This document shows positions 7,708 through 15,995 of a stretch of 64,000 nucleotides of DNA, piece after piece. Location: positions 1,635,468 to 1,699,467 of the forward strand of contig CAWFPL010000008.1 in NCBI GenBank assembly GCA_963817785.1, written 5' to 3'. The stretch is from JAKALD01 sp963817785 (GTDB lineage: Bacteria > Pseudomonadota > Gammaproteobacteria > Burkholderiales > SG8-39). The translations under genes and the position numbers were made by a program. A model generated the notes under the pieces. The model did not search any database and was not told where the DNA came from. It worked only from the letters and a program-made list of their open reading frames with translations. Each line of letters starts with the position of its first letter. Positions within the stretch are counted from its first letter, which is position 1.

Positions 7708-8343
7708 TCAACGCTCGAGCAGCCGCGCGCGCTCGAGGCGCAGATAGTCTTCGGGCCGGTCGATGTCCCACACGGCGCGCAGCCGCGTCCAGCGCCAGCC
7801 GAGCCGCGCGAGCCGCCGGCGCGTGGCGCCGAAAACGCGCCCGGTGCCCCAGGGCATGCCGGCGAACAGGCGCTTCGAGGCGCGCCGCACGCCGACGAGC
7901 GCGTAGCCGCCGTCCTCGGCGGGCGCGAACACCGCGTCCTTCCCGGTCCGCAGCGCGCGCAGCGCCGCGCGCAGATCCTCCGGCCGCAGGCTCGGGCAGT
8001 CGGTGCCGACGAGCACTGCGTAGTCGGCGCCGCGCAGCGCCTGCTCGAGCGCCCGCTGCATGCGCCGCCCGAGATCGCCGCTCGCCTGCGGGCGCAGCCG
8101 CGCGCCGAAGCTGCGCGCGCAGGCGAGGAAGAACGGATGCCGCGCGTGCGGCGCGCAATGCAACTCGAGCGGCGCGCAGCGCGCCTGCCGCGCCGTGCGC
8201 AACGTATGCTCGACCAGGCGCGCGTGCAGCGCCGCCGCGGCCTCGGCACCGAGCAGCGGTCCGAGGCGCGTCTTGACCGCGCCCGGCTGCGGCGCCTTCG
8301 CCAGGACGATCAGCGCCGCACGGCGCTCAGCCCGGCTGCGCAT
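7708..8343 (-). CDS. TIGR04282-type glycosyltransferase-like protein (rSAM/selenodomain/arsenosugar locus)
   Basis: A 211-residue protein of the CofC-like nucleotidyl/glycosyltransferase fold known from arsenosugar (rSAM/selenodomain-associated) loci. The N-terminal LIVLAKAPQPGAVKTRL is diagnostic, followed by VLVGTDCPSLRPEDL, with the metal-binding Asp, and AEDGGYALVG. The C-terminal DIDRPEDYLRL is also typical. It overlaps the preceding gene by 17 nt and is the last gene of the five-gene minus-strand operon starting with arsS. Which sugar it handles is unknown; a role in building a sugar conjugate is inferred from the operon. Confidence 0.86.
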   Translation of the reverse strand: MRSRAERRAALIVLAKAPQPGAVKTRLGPLLGAEAAAALHARLVEHTLRTARQARCAPLELHCAPHARHPFFLACARSFGARLRPQASGDLGRRMQRALEQALRGADYAVLVGTDCPSLRPEDLRAALRALRTGKDAVFAPAEDGGYALVGVRRASKRLFAGMPWGTGRVFGATRRRLARLGWRWTRLRAVWDIDRPEDYLRLERARLLER

Positions 8344-9013
8344 AGCGGCGCGCCAGCTCCTGCGGATCGGCGCCGAGGAAGTACGCCAGCCGCAGGCGCC
8401 ACATGAGCAGGATCGTCGCCGCCGCGCCGTGCCGGCGCCAGCGGCGATCGGAGGTCAGCGCGCGCTCGCGCAGGCAGGCGGGGCGCGCAAGCCGCTTCAT
8501 GCGCACGCTGAAGGCGATGTCTTCCATCAGCGCGATGTCCGGGAAGCCCCCCGCACGGGCAAAGGCGTCGCGGCGCACGAAGATCGCCTGGTCCCCGGTC
8601 GCGATGCCGGTCAGGCGCGAGCGCCAGTTCATGCAGAAGCCGACGACGGCGAGCAGCGGCGAGCGCGAAGCGATGGCGAGGTCGAAACGGCCCCACAGCC
8701 GCGTGCCGCCAAGCGCCGCGAGGATCGCCCGGTCGGCCTGCGGCGGGAGCAGGGTATCGGCGTGCAGGAACAACAGGATGTCGCCGCGCGCGGCGGCGGC
8801 GCCGGCATTCGTCTGGCGCGCGCGGCCGCGCGGCGCCTCGAGCACCCGGTCGGCGAACGGCGCCGCCAGGGCGCGCGTCTGGTCCGCGCTGCCGCCGTCG
8901 ACGACGATGACCTCGTGGCCGCGCGCGCGCAAGGGCGCTAGCGCCTCGAGCGTGCGCGCGATGCCGCCCGCCTCGTCGAGCGCGGGAACGATCACCGAGA
9001 TCACTTGCGCCAC
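8327..9013 (-). CDS. TIGR04283-type family 2 glycosyltransferase (rSAM/selenodomain/arsenosugar locus)
   Basis: A 228-residue GT2-like protein. The GT-A nucleotide-binding start is ISVIVPALDEAGGIARTLEAL, and the DXD-region analogue is ILLFLHADTLLPP. GDQAIFVRRDAFARAGGFPDI and LMEDIAFSVRMKRL match the acceptor and catalytic region of TIGR04283. It follows the flavoprotein fusion by 9 nt and overlaps the TIGR04282 gene. Paired TIGR04282/TIGR04283 genes next to a Cys-rich radical SAM protein are a recognised association. The substrate is unknown; a cytoplasmic sugar-transfer step is inferred. Confidence 0.87.
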   Translation of the reverse strand: MAQVISVIVPALDEAGGIARTLEALAPLRARGHEVIVVDGGSADQTRALAAPFADRVLEAPRGRARQTNAGAAAARGDILLFLHADTLLPPQADRAILAALGGTRLWGRFDLAIASRSPLLAVVGFCMNWRSRLTGIATGDQAIFVRRDAFARAGGFPDIALMEDIAFSVRMKRLARPACLRERALTSDRRWRRHGAAATILLMWRLRLAYFLGADPQELARRYAQPG

Positions 9014-9022
9014 GTCTGGTCC

Positions 9023-11173
9023 CTAGCCGCGCATCCAGGCATGGAAGCGCTCGAGGCCGCGCAATAGCGCCTGCGGCGCGTGGGCCCTCTTCCACACGCC
9101 GGCGGCGTACTTGTTCGCCTCCGCGAGCGTGGGATAGACGTGGATCGTGCCCAGGATCTTGTTCATGCCCAGGCCGTGGCGCATCGCGGCCACGAACTCC
9201 GCGATCAGCTCGCCGGCGTGCTCGCCGACGATCGTCGCGCCCAGGATGCGGTCCTTGCCCGGCGCGGTGAGCACCTTGACCAGGCCGCGCGCCTCTTCGT
9301 CGGCGATCGCGCGGTCCAGGTCGGCGAGGTCGTAGGTGGTGACCTCGCAGGGCACGCCGCGTGCCTTCGCCTCGGTCTCGTTCAGGCCGACGCGCGCCAC
9401 CTCCGGGTCGGTGAAGGTGGCCCAGGGGATCACTGAGTAGTCGGCGCGGAACTTGCGCAACCCGCCGAACAGCGCGTTGACCGTCGCGTACCAGGCCTGG
9501 TGGGAGGCGGTGTGCGTGAACTGATACGGGCCGGCGACGTCGCCGCAGGCGTAGATATTCGGGTAGAGCGTCTGCAGGTACTCGTTGGTGGCCACGGTGT
9601 GCGCCTTGGAGACGGGGATACCGAGCGCCTCGAGGCCGTAGCCCTCGGTGTTGGCGACGCGCCCGAGCGCGACCAGCACGCTGTCGAACTCGATGCGCAC
9701 CTCGCCGCCCGCGTGCTCGCAGACCAGGACCTTGCGCCCGTCCTCGAGCACGAAGCGCTCGGCCCGGTGCCCAGTGAGCACCGCGACGCCCTCCTCGCGA
9801 AAGCGCTGCGCCACCATCGCGGAGACCTCCGGATCCTCGCGCGACAGGATGCGCGCAAGCATCTCCACCTGCGTCACCTTCGAGCCGAAGCGGGCGAAAG
9901 CCTGGGCGAGCTCGCAGCCGATCGGCCCGCCGCCCAGCACCACCAGCCGCGGCGGCAGCGTCCTCAGCTCCCAGAGCGTGTCCGAGGTGAGGTAGCCGAC
10001 CTGGTCGAGCCCCGCGATCGGCGGCACGAGCGGGCGCGCCCCGGCGGCGATCACGATGGCGCGCGTGGTGAGCCGGCGCAGCGCGCCATCGGCCAGCTTC
10101 ACCTCGACCTCCCAGGGCGAGACGATCCGCGCCTCGCCGCTCAGGCACTCGACGCCCAGCTCCGTGTAGCGCTCGACCGAATCGTGCGGCGCCACGGTGC
10201 GCACGACCCGCTGCACGCGCTCCATGACCTCGGCGAAGTCGAACTCGGCGCTCGCCGACCTGAAGCCATAGTCGCGCGCGCGCCGGATCTGCGCCAGCAC
10301 GCGCGCCGACTTGATCAGCGCCTTGGAAGGCACGCAGCCCGTGTTCAGGCAGTCCCCGCCCATGCGGTGCTTCTCGACGAGCGTGACCTTGGCGCGCACG
10401 GCCGCGGCGATGTAGGCCGCGACCAGCCCCGCCGAGCCCGCGCCGATCACGACCAGGTTGCGCTCGAACCTCGCCGGCCGCTTCCAGCGCGCCTGCACGC
10501 GGCGCGCCTTGAGCGCGTTCACGGCGCGCTTCGCGAGGAGCGGAAACACCCCGAGCAGCACGAAGGCGCCGATCAGCCCGGGCGAGAGGATGCCGGCCGG
10601 CGAGCCGATCGCCGCCAGCTGGGTGCCCGCGTTCACGTACACCAGCGTGCCGGCGAGCATGCCGAGCTGGCTGACCCAGTAGAAGGTAGCCGCGCGCATC
10701 GGCGTGAGGCCCATCGCCAGATTGATGGCGAAGAACGGCACCGCGGGGATGAGCCGCAGCGTGAACAGGTAGAACGCGCCCTCGCGCTCGATGCCCGCGT
10801 TGAGCGTGCGCAGCGCCTGCCCGAAGCGCCCCTGCACCCAGTCGCGCAGCACGAAGCGCGCGGCGAGAAAGGCGAGCGTGGCGCCCAGGCTCGAGGCGAA
10901 GGACACCAGCAGCGTGCCCCACACCAGCCCGAAGAGCGCACCGCCGATCAGTGTGAGCAGGGCCGCTCCGGGCAGCGAGAGCCCGGTGAGCGCGACGTAG
11001 GCCACAAAGTAGCCCAGCGCCGTCTGCCAGGGATGCGCCGCGTACAGGCCACGCAGCGCCGCCTCCTGCTCCTTGACTTGGGCGAAGCTCAGGTACCGGT
11101 AGCCCCCCGCGCCGAAGAACACCACCACCAGCAGCGCCAGCACCGTGAGCACCAGAATCTTCGAGGCCTTCAT
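9023..11173 (-). CDS. fusion: VTT (TVP38/TMEM64) membrane domain plus disulfide-type FAD/NAD(P) oxidoreductase
   Basis: A 716-residue two-domain protein. Residues 1-230 form a VTT-type membrane domain with several hydrophobic segments and the motif PGAALLTLIGGALFGLVWG. Residues 240-716 form a mercuric-reductase/dihydrolipoamide-dehydrogenase-like flavoprotein: FAD motif VVIGAGSAGLVAA, redox-active pair GGDCLNTGCVPSK (Cys275, Cys280), NAD motif VVLGGGPIGCELAQAF, and YACGDVAGPYQFTHTA. The C-terminal HVYPTLAEANKYAAG replaces the usual His-Glu dyad region. It overlaps the phosphoesterase gene by 4 nt. The same fusion is known from other bacteria. I infer membrane-tethered reduction of a disulfide- or metalloid-type substrate linked to the arsS operon. 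Confidence 0.88.
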   Translation of the reverse strand: MKASKILVLTVLALLVVVFFGAGGYRYLSFAQVKEQEAALRGLYAAHPWQTALGYFVAYVALTGLSLPGAALLTLIGGALFGLVWGTLLVSFASSLGATLAFLAARFVLRDWVQGRFGQALRTLNAGIEREGAFYLFTLRLIPAVPFFAINLAMGLTPMRAATFYWVSQLGMLAGTLVYVNAGTQLAAIGSPAGILSPGLIGAFVLLGVFPLLAKRAVNALKARRVQARWKRPARFERNLVVIGAGSAGLVAAYIAAAVRAKVTLVEKHRMGGDCLNTGCVPSKALIKSARVLAQIRRARDYGFRSASAEFDFAEVMERVQRVVRTVAPHDSVERYTELGVECLSGEARIVSPWEVEVKLADGALRRLTTRAIVIAAGARPLVPPIAGLDQVGYLTSDTLWELRTLPPRLVVLGGGPIGCELAQAFARFGSKVTQVEMLARILSREDPEVSAMVAQRFREEGVAVLTGHRAERFVLEDGRKVLVCEHAGGEVRIEFDSVLVALGRVANTEGYGLEALGIPVSKAHTVATNEYLQTLYPNIYACGDVAGPYQFTHTASHQAWYATVNALFGGLRKFRADYSVIPWATFTDPEVARVGLNETEAKARGVPCEVTTYDLADLDRAIADEEARGLVKVLTAPGKDRILGATIVGEHAGELIAEFVAAMRHGLGMNKILGTIHVYPTLAEANKYAAGVWKRAHAPQALLRGLERFHAWMRG

Positions 11174-12126
11174 CGGGCGTCCACGCGGCGGGCCTGCGAC
11201 GCTTCGTAGCGCGGCCCGTGCACGATGCGCTCGTAGTAGGAGCGGTGCGCTTCGGAGTCAGCGGGCCATTGCTCCACGAAGCGGCGCTCCCAGCCCGCGC
11301 GGTCGTAATCGATCGGCTGCGCCTCCACGTGCAGCCGCCCGACCCGCGCCGCGTACAGCGCGCGGCCGCTCGGCCGGGTCGAGATGCGGCTCGCAAGCCC
11401 GTAGCCGGTGCCGCGAAAGTTCGGCATCCCGGCAGCGCCGTTGTTCGCCACGGCCCGCGCATGCGCGGGCCCCTCCCCGCCGAAGGCGAAGATCTGCAGC
11501 ACCGGAAGACAGGTATGGCTCGAAGCGAACACGCGCGCCCCGGCCGCCGTCAGGGCCGCGCGCGCGCCGGCCTGCCCCGGCGAGCTCGCGAGCGACTCTT
11601 GCGAGAACCCCCAGCCGGCGAGCGAATCGCCATCCCCGTGCACGATCGCCACGCGCTCGCCGCCGACCTCGGCGAGCGCATAAGCAGGCAACGCGCCCAG
11701 CGCGGCGAGCGCTTCGGGCAGCCCGCGCGCGGTGCACTGCAATCGCTCCATGATGCGGTTGGAGCGCTCCACCTCCGCCTCGCCCACCCACTCGGGGTAG
11801 CCGCAGCCGCAGCCCGCCCCCGCGTGCGGCTCGGCCAGCTCGGTCTCGACGTTGCCGCGGGTGGCCAAGTGCTCCAGCACCCTGCGGTTTACGTATTCGA
11901 AATCGCCCGGATCCACGTCGAACCAGTGGAAGTCGCCGTTGAACACGAGCGCCTTCGATCCGGGCTCGGCGTCGTAGAGCTCCAGCAACCGCTCGAGCGC
12001 GAACCGGTTGCCGTACAGCCCGCCCGCCACCCACAGCGTGTCGACCGCGAGCGCGGCCGCCCCGGCGAGCGCACGCGCGCCGTAGCGGTACGACAGCGGA
12101 CAGCTGCGCCCCGGGCGCTCACGCAT
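11170..12126 (-). CDS. metallophosphoesterase-like protein of the arsS locus
   Basis: A 318-residue protein with phosphoesterase-type blocks: VAGGLYGNRFALERLLEL, LVFNGDFHWFDVD (metal-binding Asp and His), VAIVHGDGDSLAGWGF, and SSHTCLPVL. A cysteine-containing stretch (AGCGCGYPEWVGE) lies near residue 125. The C-terminus carries EAHRSYYERIVHGPRYE, which reappears in a gene remnant at 31.6 kb. It overlaps arsS by 8 nt and the downstream fusion gene by 4 nt, so expression is coupled. Phosphatase action on a sugar phosphate intermediate would fit the operon, but this is inferred. Confidence 0.75.
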   Translation of the reverse strand: MRERPGRSCPLSYRYGARALAGAAALAVDTLWVAGGLYGNRFALERLLELYDAEPGSKALVFNGDFHWFDVDPGDFEYVNRRVLEHLATRGNVETELAEPHAGAGCGCGYPEWVGEAEVERSNRIMERLQCTARGLPEALAALGALPAYALAEVGGERVAIVHGDGDSLAGWGFSQESLASSPGQAGARAALTAAGARVFASSHTCLPVLQIFAFGGEGPAHARAVANNGAAGMPNFRGTGYGLASRISTRPSGRALYAARVGRLHVEAQPIDYDRAGWERRFVEQWPADSEAHRSYYERIVHGPRYEASQARRVDAR

Positions 12127-13078
12127 CGAGCGCGCCGCCGCAGGAGGAGCCCTGGCCGGCGGTGCAGCCGTAGCAGTGATCGCGCACCGCGATCGGGCTG
12201 CCCGCGAGCTCGCGCCCGATCAGCTCGCTCAGGTGCGTCTGCGCGCGCCCGCCGAGCGGCAGCCCGAGCATCTGGTTGAAGTCGCAGTCGTACACGTAGC
12301 CGCGCCAGTCCACCGAGATCAGCGTGCGGCACATGACCGCCTCCAGGTTCTCCTCGCGGTGCGCCCCGTGTAGCAGCGCCATGTACTCGTTGAACCGGCC
12401 CTTCGAGATCAGCGTCGAGCCGAAGCGCTGGATCGGCATGTTGGCGAGCGTGTACAGGCGGTTGAAGACCACCCCGTGGCCCTCGGCGAGGATGCGCTTG
12501 TAGTCGGCCTCGAGCCCGGCCTGCGCCGGCGGCAGCGCGGGTCCCTGCGGGTTGTACACCAGGTTCAGCTCCAGGTCGCTGCCCGGCGCGCCGTAGCCGA
12601 GCGCGTTCAGCCGGCGCAAGGCGCGCAGGCTGCGCTCGAACACGCCCTTGCCGCGCTGGCGGTCGACGTTGTCCTCCAGGTAGCACGGCAGCGAGGCGAT
12701 CAGCTCGACCTTCTGCGCGGCGAGAAAATCGGCGAGCCCCTCCTGCCCCGGCTCCTCGAGCACCGTCAGGTTGCAGCGGTCGATCACGTGCACTCCCAGC
12801 TCGCGGGCGTGCAGCACCAGGTCGCGGAAATGCGGATTGAGCTCGGGCGCCCCGCCGGTGAGGTCGAGCCGGCGCACCCCCGACACCTCCAGGAACGCGA
12901 GCACGTCCGAAAGCGTCTCGCGCCCCATCATCTCGCTGCGCTGCGGGCCGGCATTGACGTGGCAGTGCAGGCAGCTCTGGTTGCAGCGGTAGCCGAGGTT
13001 CACCTGCAGCGTCTCAAGCCGGGCGCGCCGCAGGGCCGGAAAGCCGTAGTGCTGCATCAGGGGCAAGGTCGCGTGCAT
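12119..13078 (-). CDS. arsS: radical SAM/Cys-rich protein ArsS (arsenosugar biosynthesis type)
   Basis: A 319-residue radical SAM enzyme of the TIGR04167 family. The cluster motif is CNQSCLHCHVNAGP (CxxxCxxC near residue 32), followed by RLDLTGGAPELNPHF. The C-terminal Cys-rich auxiliary region shows VMCRTLISVDWRGYVYDCDFNQMLGLPLGG and HCYGCTAGQGSSCGG. In characterised cyanobacteria ArsS joins a 5'-deoxyadenosyl group to dimethylarsenite on the way to arsenosugars. It is the first gene of the operon. No arsM methyltransferase accompanies it here, so the substrate could differ. The start MHATLPLMQHYGFPAL is family-like. Confidence 0.9.
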   Translation of the reverse strand: MHATLPLMQHYGFPALRRARLETLQVNLGYRCNQSCLHCHVNAGPQRSEMMGRETLSDVLAFLEVSGVRRLDLTGGAPELNPHFRDLVLHARELGVHVIDRCNLTVLEEPGQEGLADFLAAQKVELIASLPCYLEDNVDRQRGKGVFERSLRALRRLNALGYGAPGSDLELNLVYNPQGPALPPAQAGLEADYKRILAEGHGVVFNRLYTLANMPIQRFGSTLISKGRFNEYMALLHGAHREENLEAVMCRTLISVDWRGYVYDCDFNQMLGLPLGGRAQTHLSELIGRELAGSPIAVRDHCYGCTAGQGSSCGGALDA

Positions 13079-13186
13079 CTCTTGGCTCCACTCGAGGTAA
13101 ACGAATGCCCCTGCATACCGCAGGCTATAGCATATCGAATCGCCGGACGGCTGCCCGCGCGCGGCCGGTCTCGCGGCTGCGCGGCG

Positions 13187-13660
13187 TCAGCGGGACAACG
13201 AGCCGAACCGCCGCCGCACCAGGTGGTCGACCGACCACGCTCCCGGCCCCCTGCACAGCAGGACCAGCAGCATTGCCGCCCACTGGATGTGCGTCGGCCA
13301 GGCTTGCGGGTAGATGAATACTTCGATCACCGCTGTCATGCCCAGCAGGACCAGGGCCGCGAGGCGGGTGAGGCACCCGGTCACCAGAAGGACCGGGGTG
13401 CTGAGCTCGATCGAAATCGCCATGTAGGCGGCCACGACGGGCGCCAGGAACGGCAACTTGTAGTCGCTACCGAACAGGTAGAGCGTCGTCTGCCAATTGG
13501 CGAGGTGGGCCATCGCCGAATTCCAGAACACGGTCGCCACGGCGAGCCGCAACGGAACCGCGAGCAACGTATAAGGCACTGCGTCGAGCCAGCCCAACGC
13601 TCGATTGACCGCACCCGCTGCGGGTGCATTTGAAGCCACTGCGGCTGTCCGCTGCGTCAT
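13187..13660 (-). CDS. bufD: DoxX-family membrane protein of the bufferin operon
   Basis: A 157-residue protein with four predicted membrane segments, for example AVPLRLAVATVFWNSAMAHL, VAAYMAISIELSTPVLLV and LAALVLLGMTAVIEVFI, in the DoxX/DoxD-like arrangement. DoxX genes commonly end the bufA-bufB-bufC clusters, where a role in export or redox support has been suggested but not settled. Its ATG at 13660 overlaps the bufC stop in ATGA. I base the name on operon position rather than on sequence alone. Confidence 0.8.
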   Translation of the reverse strand: MTQRTAAVASNAPAAGAVNRALGWLDAVPYTLLAVPLRLAVATVFWNSAMAHLANWQTTLYLFGSDYKLPFLAPVVAAYMAISIELSTPVLLVTGCLTRLAALVLLGMTAVIEVFIYPQAWPTHIQWAAMLLVLLCRGPGAWSVDHLVRRRFGSLSR

Positions 13661-14454
13661 GTCGAAAGCTCCCGTTCGATGTCGTGATGATCGTCCAGCC
13701 GAATGGCCGTGAAGCGTCCGGCGGCCAGATGCCGAGCCAGCACGGCGCCGGCCTCGGTGCCGGAGGTCGCGTCCAGGACCTCGTGCAGCGCAAGGCCCGC
13801 GCACAGCGCGACTGTGAAGCGCCACTCCGCCTGGGTCAGGCGCTCGACCTGGATTCCGGATGCTCGGCGCTCCACGAGCAGCCAGACCGGTCCAGCGCCG
13901 GGGTCGATCGCGGCAAGCGCCGCGTCGTCCTGCTCGAGAACCGAGCGCCAGATGAGGTCCGCGGGCGAGCCGGCCTGAAGCAGCGCCACCGACGGATGCG
14001 GGACGAAGCGCACATGCGCGCGCTCCGCTCCGTCCAGTTCCATGAGCCGCGCCGGATCGAGCGGCTCGGCCTCGGGCGCGTGCGCCGCGCAGCTGACCGC
14101 CCACTCGAGCCGCGCCACGTCCGGAAGATAGGCGAGCGACGCCGCAGGCGAAAAGTGCGCAAGAAATTCCGCAAAATCCCCGCCGTATTCGTCGAGGTAC
14201 GCGCTGCGCGGCGGATGATCCTCGATATACAGTCGCGCCGCACCCTCGAAGAATTCCGCGCCGACCAGGCGATGCACGGCGGGATAGGAGAGCCTCAAGG
14301 CGCTCGTCAGCCTGCTCAGGAAGCCGTTGCGGTACACGTCGAGCCGCTGCGACGCTTGCAACCCATCGGAAATCACAAAGGCGCAGGCCGCCGCGTCGTC
14401 GCCCGAAGTCAGGCCGTGGCGCATCGCCCGCTGCAGCTCAAGCAGCGTCGGCAT
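13657..14454 (-). CDS. bufC: DUF2063 protein (BufC/HvfC-type partner of DUF692 enzyme)
   Basis: A 265-residue cytoplasmic protein. The N-terminal half is the DUF2063 putative DNA-binding/partner domain: LLELQRAMRHGL, RLDVYRNGFLSRLTSALRLSYPAVHRLVG, YLDEYGGDFAEFLAHF and YLPDVARLEWA. This domain partners DUF692 multinuclear iron enzymes and is thought to bind the precursor peptide. I place the start at ATG 14454 (MPTLLELQRAM), which overlaps bufB by 17 nt; a longer frame extends upstream but is not family-like. The order bufA-bufB-bufC-DoxX matches described bufferin clusters. Confidence 0.87.
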   Translation of the reverse strand: MPTLLELQRAMRHGLTSGDDAAACAFVISDGLQASQRLDVYRNGFLSRLTSALRLSYPAVHRLVGAEFFEGAARLYIEDHPPRSAYLDEYGGDFAEFLAHFSPAASLAYLPDVARLEWAVSCAAHAPEAEPLDPARLMELDGAERAHVRFVPHPSVALLQAGSPADLIWRSVLEQDDAALAAIDPGAGPVWLLVERRASGIQVERLTQAEWRFTVALCAGLALHEVLDATSGTEAGAVLARHLAAGRFTAIRLDDHHDIERELST

Positions 14455-15337
14455 AGCGCCCCGCGGATGCTTGCAGCGATGCGGCGGCATGCGCTGCCTC
14501 CTGTTGCAGCACCTCCAATGCCGGTACGTCCGTATCCCATTCAATCAACGTGGGCACGGGGCCGAAACGCGCGAGTGCCTCGGCGTAGAGGACCCACACC
14601 TGCGGGGCCACACGCGAGCCGTGGTCGTCGATCCGCAGCGTGCGACCGCCTTCGAGCTCTCTGACCGTATGGCCGGCGAGATGGATCTCACCAATCGCCG
14701 TCGCAGGCAGGGCGTCCAGATAGGTCAGGGCATCCCAGCCGTGATTGGCCGCGCTCACGTAGATGTTGTTGACATCGCACAGGATCCCGCATCCAGTGCG
14801 CTGGGCCAGCGCGGCGAGGAACTCCCACTCGGGGATGGTGGAATGCCGGAACTGCAGATACGTGGACGGATTCTCGACCAGAATGCGCCGATTGAGGCCG
14901 CTCTGCGCCTGGTCAACGTGTCGGCAGACGACTTCGAGCGCCTCTTCGGTCATCGGCAGCGGCAGCAAATCGCCCAGGTAGGCGCCGCCGACCGCACTCC
15001 AGGACAGATGCTCGGACACGAGCGCCGGGTCGACGCGCTCGATCACCCCCCGCACGCGCTCGAGATGCACGCGGTCCACGCCGTCGGCGCTGCCGAGCGA
15101 AAGCCCCACTCCGTGAAGCGAAACCGGATACTCGCGGCGCACCGCCTCCAGATAGGCAGGGGCGGCCCCACCGCCGAAGTAATTCTCCGTGTGCACCTCG
15201 AACCAGGCGACGGCAGGGCGGCTCTCGAGGACCTCCTGGTGGTGCCGAAACCGCAGCCCGATCCCTGCCTTGGCGGGGATCGGGCCGCGCGCCTTCGGCG
15301 CGACGGGTGCGAGGGGCACGGCGCGCTTTCCCATCAT
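14438..15337 (-). CDS. bufB: DUF692 multinuclear iron oxidative enzyme (BufB)
   Basis: A 299-residue TIM-barrel enzyme of the MNIO (DUF692) family, relatives of MbnB and TglH. The iron-ligand blocks are visible: EVHTENYFGGG, VSLHGVGLSLGS, SEHLSW, ILVENPSTYLQF, LCDVNNIYVSAANHGWD, GEIHLAGHT, DDHGSRV and LIEWDTDVPAL. In bufferin systems this enzyme oxidises cysteines of the BufA precursor to thiooxazoles, which chelate copper. It starts at 15337 and shares bases with the bufA stop (TGATG). The substrate is therefore inferred to be the adjacent BufA. Confidence 0.9.
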   Translation of the reverse strand: MMGKRAVPLAPVAPKARGPIPAKAGIGLRFRHHQEVLESRPAVAWFEVHTENYFGGGAAPAYLEAVRREYPVSLHGVGLSLGSADGVDRVHLERVRGVIERVDPALVSEHLSWSAVGGAYLGDLLPLPMTEEALEVVCRHVDQAQSGLNRRILVENPSTYLQFRHSTIPEWEFLAALAQRTGCGILCDVNNIYVSAANHGWDALTYLDALPATAIGEIHLAGHTVRELEGGRTLRIDDHGSRVAPQVWVLYAEALARFGPVPTLIEWDTDVPALEVLQQEAAHAAASLQASAGRYADAA

Positions 15338-15660
15338 CAGGCTGGCTTCAGGCTCCCACCCTGAATCTTGCTGCAGTCCCCGGCCGGCAACAGGACGAAG
15401 GAGCCTGGGTCACGGCCCTGCGTAGCCTGGCCGGCGCAGGAATGCGCGCCCTGCGCGCAATCGTTCTTGCCCACAGCGTTGATGCCGAAGCACTTTTCGA
15501 GGTGGTTCGCCTGCGCCCTTTCCATGTTCTGTTTCACGACCGGCGGCACGTTGCCCATCGACTTCGCGCCCTCGGCCGCCTGCGCGGGCGCGGCCTGCAT
15601 CGCAAAGGCGAGCCCGACGGCGGAGCCCAGCGTTGAAGCAGCCAGCAGATATCGATTCAT
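15337..15660 (-). CDS. bufA: DUF2282 bufferin precursor (BufA1)
   Basis: A 107-residue secreted peptide precursor. Residues 1-28 form a Sec signal (LLAASTLGSAVGLAFAMQ, cleavage after AQA). The mature part has four cysteines at 57, 68, 75 and 96 in EKCFGINAVGKNDC, GAHSCAGQ and PAGDCSKI, the DUF2282 spacing. In characterised bufferins the central cysteines are turned into copper-binding thiooxazoles by BufB before export. The gene has a good ribosome-binding site (AAGGAGAGG), heads the operon, and lies about 100 nt downstream of an ECF-type promoter-like site. It probably buffers copper in the periplasm. Confidence 0.9.
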   Translation of the reverse strand: MNRYLLAASTLGSAVGLAFAMQAAPAQAAEGAKSMGNVPPVVKQNMERAQANHLEKCFGINAVGKNDCAQGAHSCAGQATQGRDPGSFVLLPAGDCSKIQGGSLKPA

Positions 15661-15763
15661 CTTGAACCTCTCCTTCAGTAGTGGCCCCGACTCGAGGCCG
15701 AAATCGAGAAAAACCCCGCACCCAGCCGGTTGGAATCCGCAAGTTCCGGGTGCATGCCCATTC

Positions 15764-15789
15764 GTCGCGCCTGGCTACCACTCCCTTAC
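15764..15789 (-). promoter_or_regulatory. ECF-type promoter-like site, proximal to bufA
   Basis: On the minus strand GTAAGG (15784-15789) is followed after exactly 16 bp by CGACGAA. It resembles ECF sigma promoters with a GTAAC-like -35 and a CGAA-like -10. It lies about 100 nt upstream of bufA and matches the plus-strand site at 15996 in both halves and in spacing. The link to the neighbouring sigma factor is inferred. Confidence 0.5.
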
Positions 15790-15832
15790 ACGCCGATCGT
15801 TTGCCGGGGCAGCGGGTGCGCGACTCCCGTAT

Positions 15833-15858
15833 GTCACGCAGGACCCGAATTCCCTTAC
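15833..15858 (-). promoter_or_regulatory. ECF-type promoter-like site, distal to bufA
   Basis: A second minus-strand copy: GTAAGG (15853-15858), 16-bp spacer, then TGACATA. The -35-like half and the next two bases (GA) repeat the proximal site exactly; the -10-like half is weaker. It lies 69 bp upstream of the proximal copy. It could be a second promoter or a decayed duplicate. Confidence 0.35.
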
Positions 15859-15995
15859 GCTCATTCAACGCGGGAGGTATGTCGCGCGCGCGAAACCCAC
15901 CCACAGCCCCGTGTGGCCGGGCGGGCGCTCGCGCGACCATCGAGGCGCGGGACGGAAATCACGAGGGCTCGTTTCCGCCCCCGGTCGCCGCACGC

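Noticed and set aside
8310..11462. 1,050-codon minus-strand frame overlapping the arsS operon
   Set aside because: It is a different frame from the flavoprotein and glycosyltransferase genes and shows only low-complexity Arg/Ala/Gly sequence.
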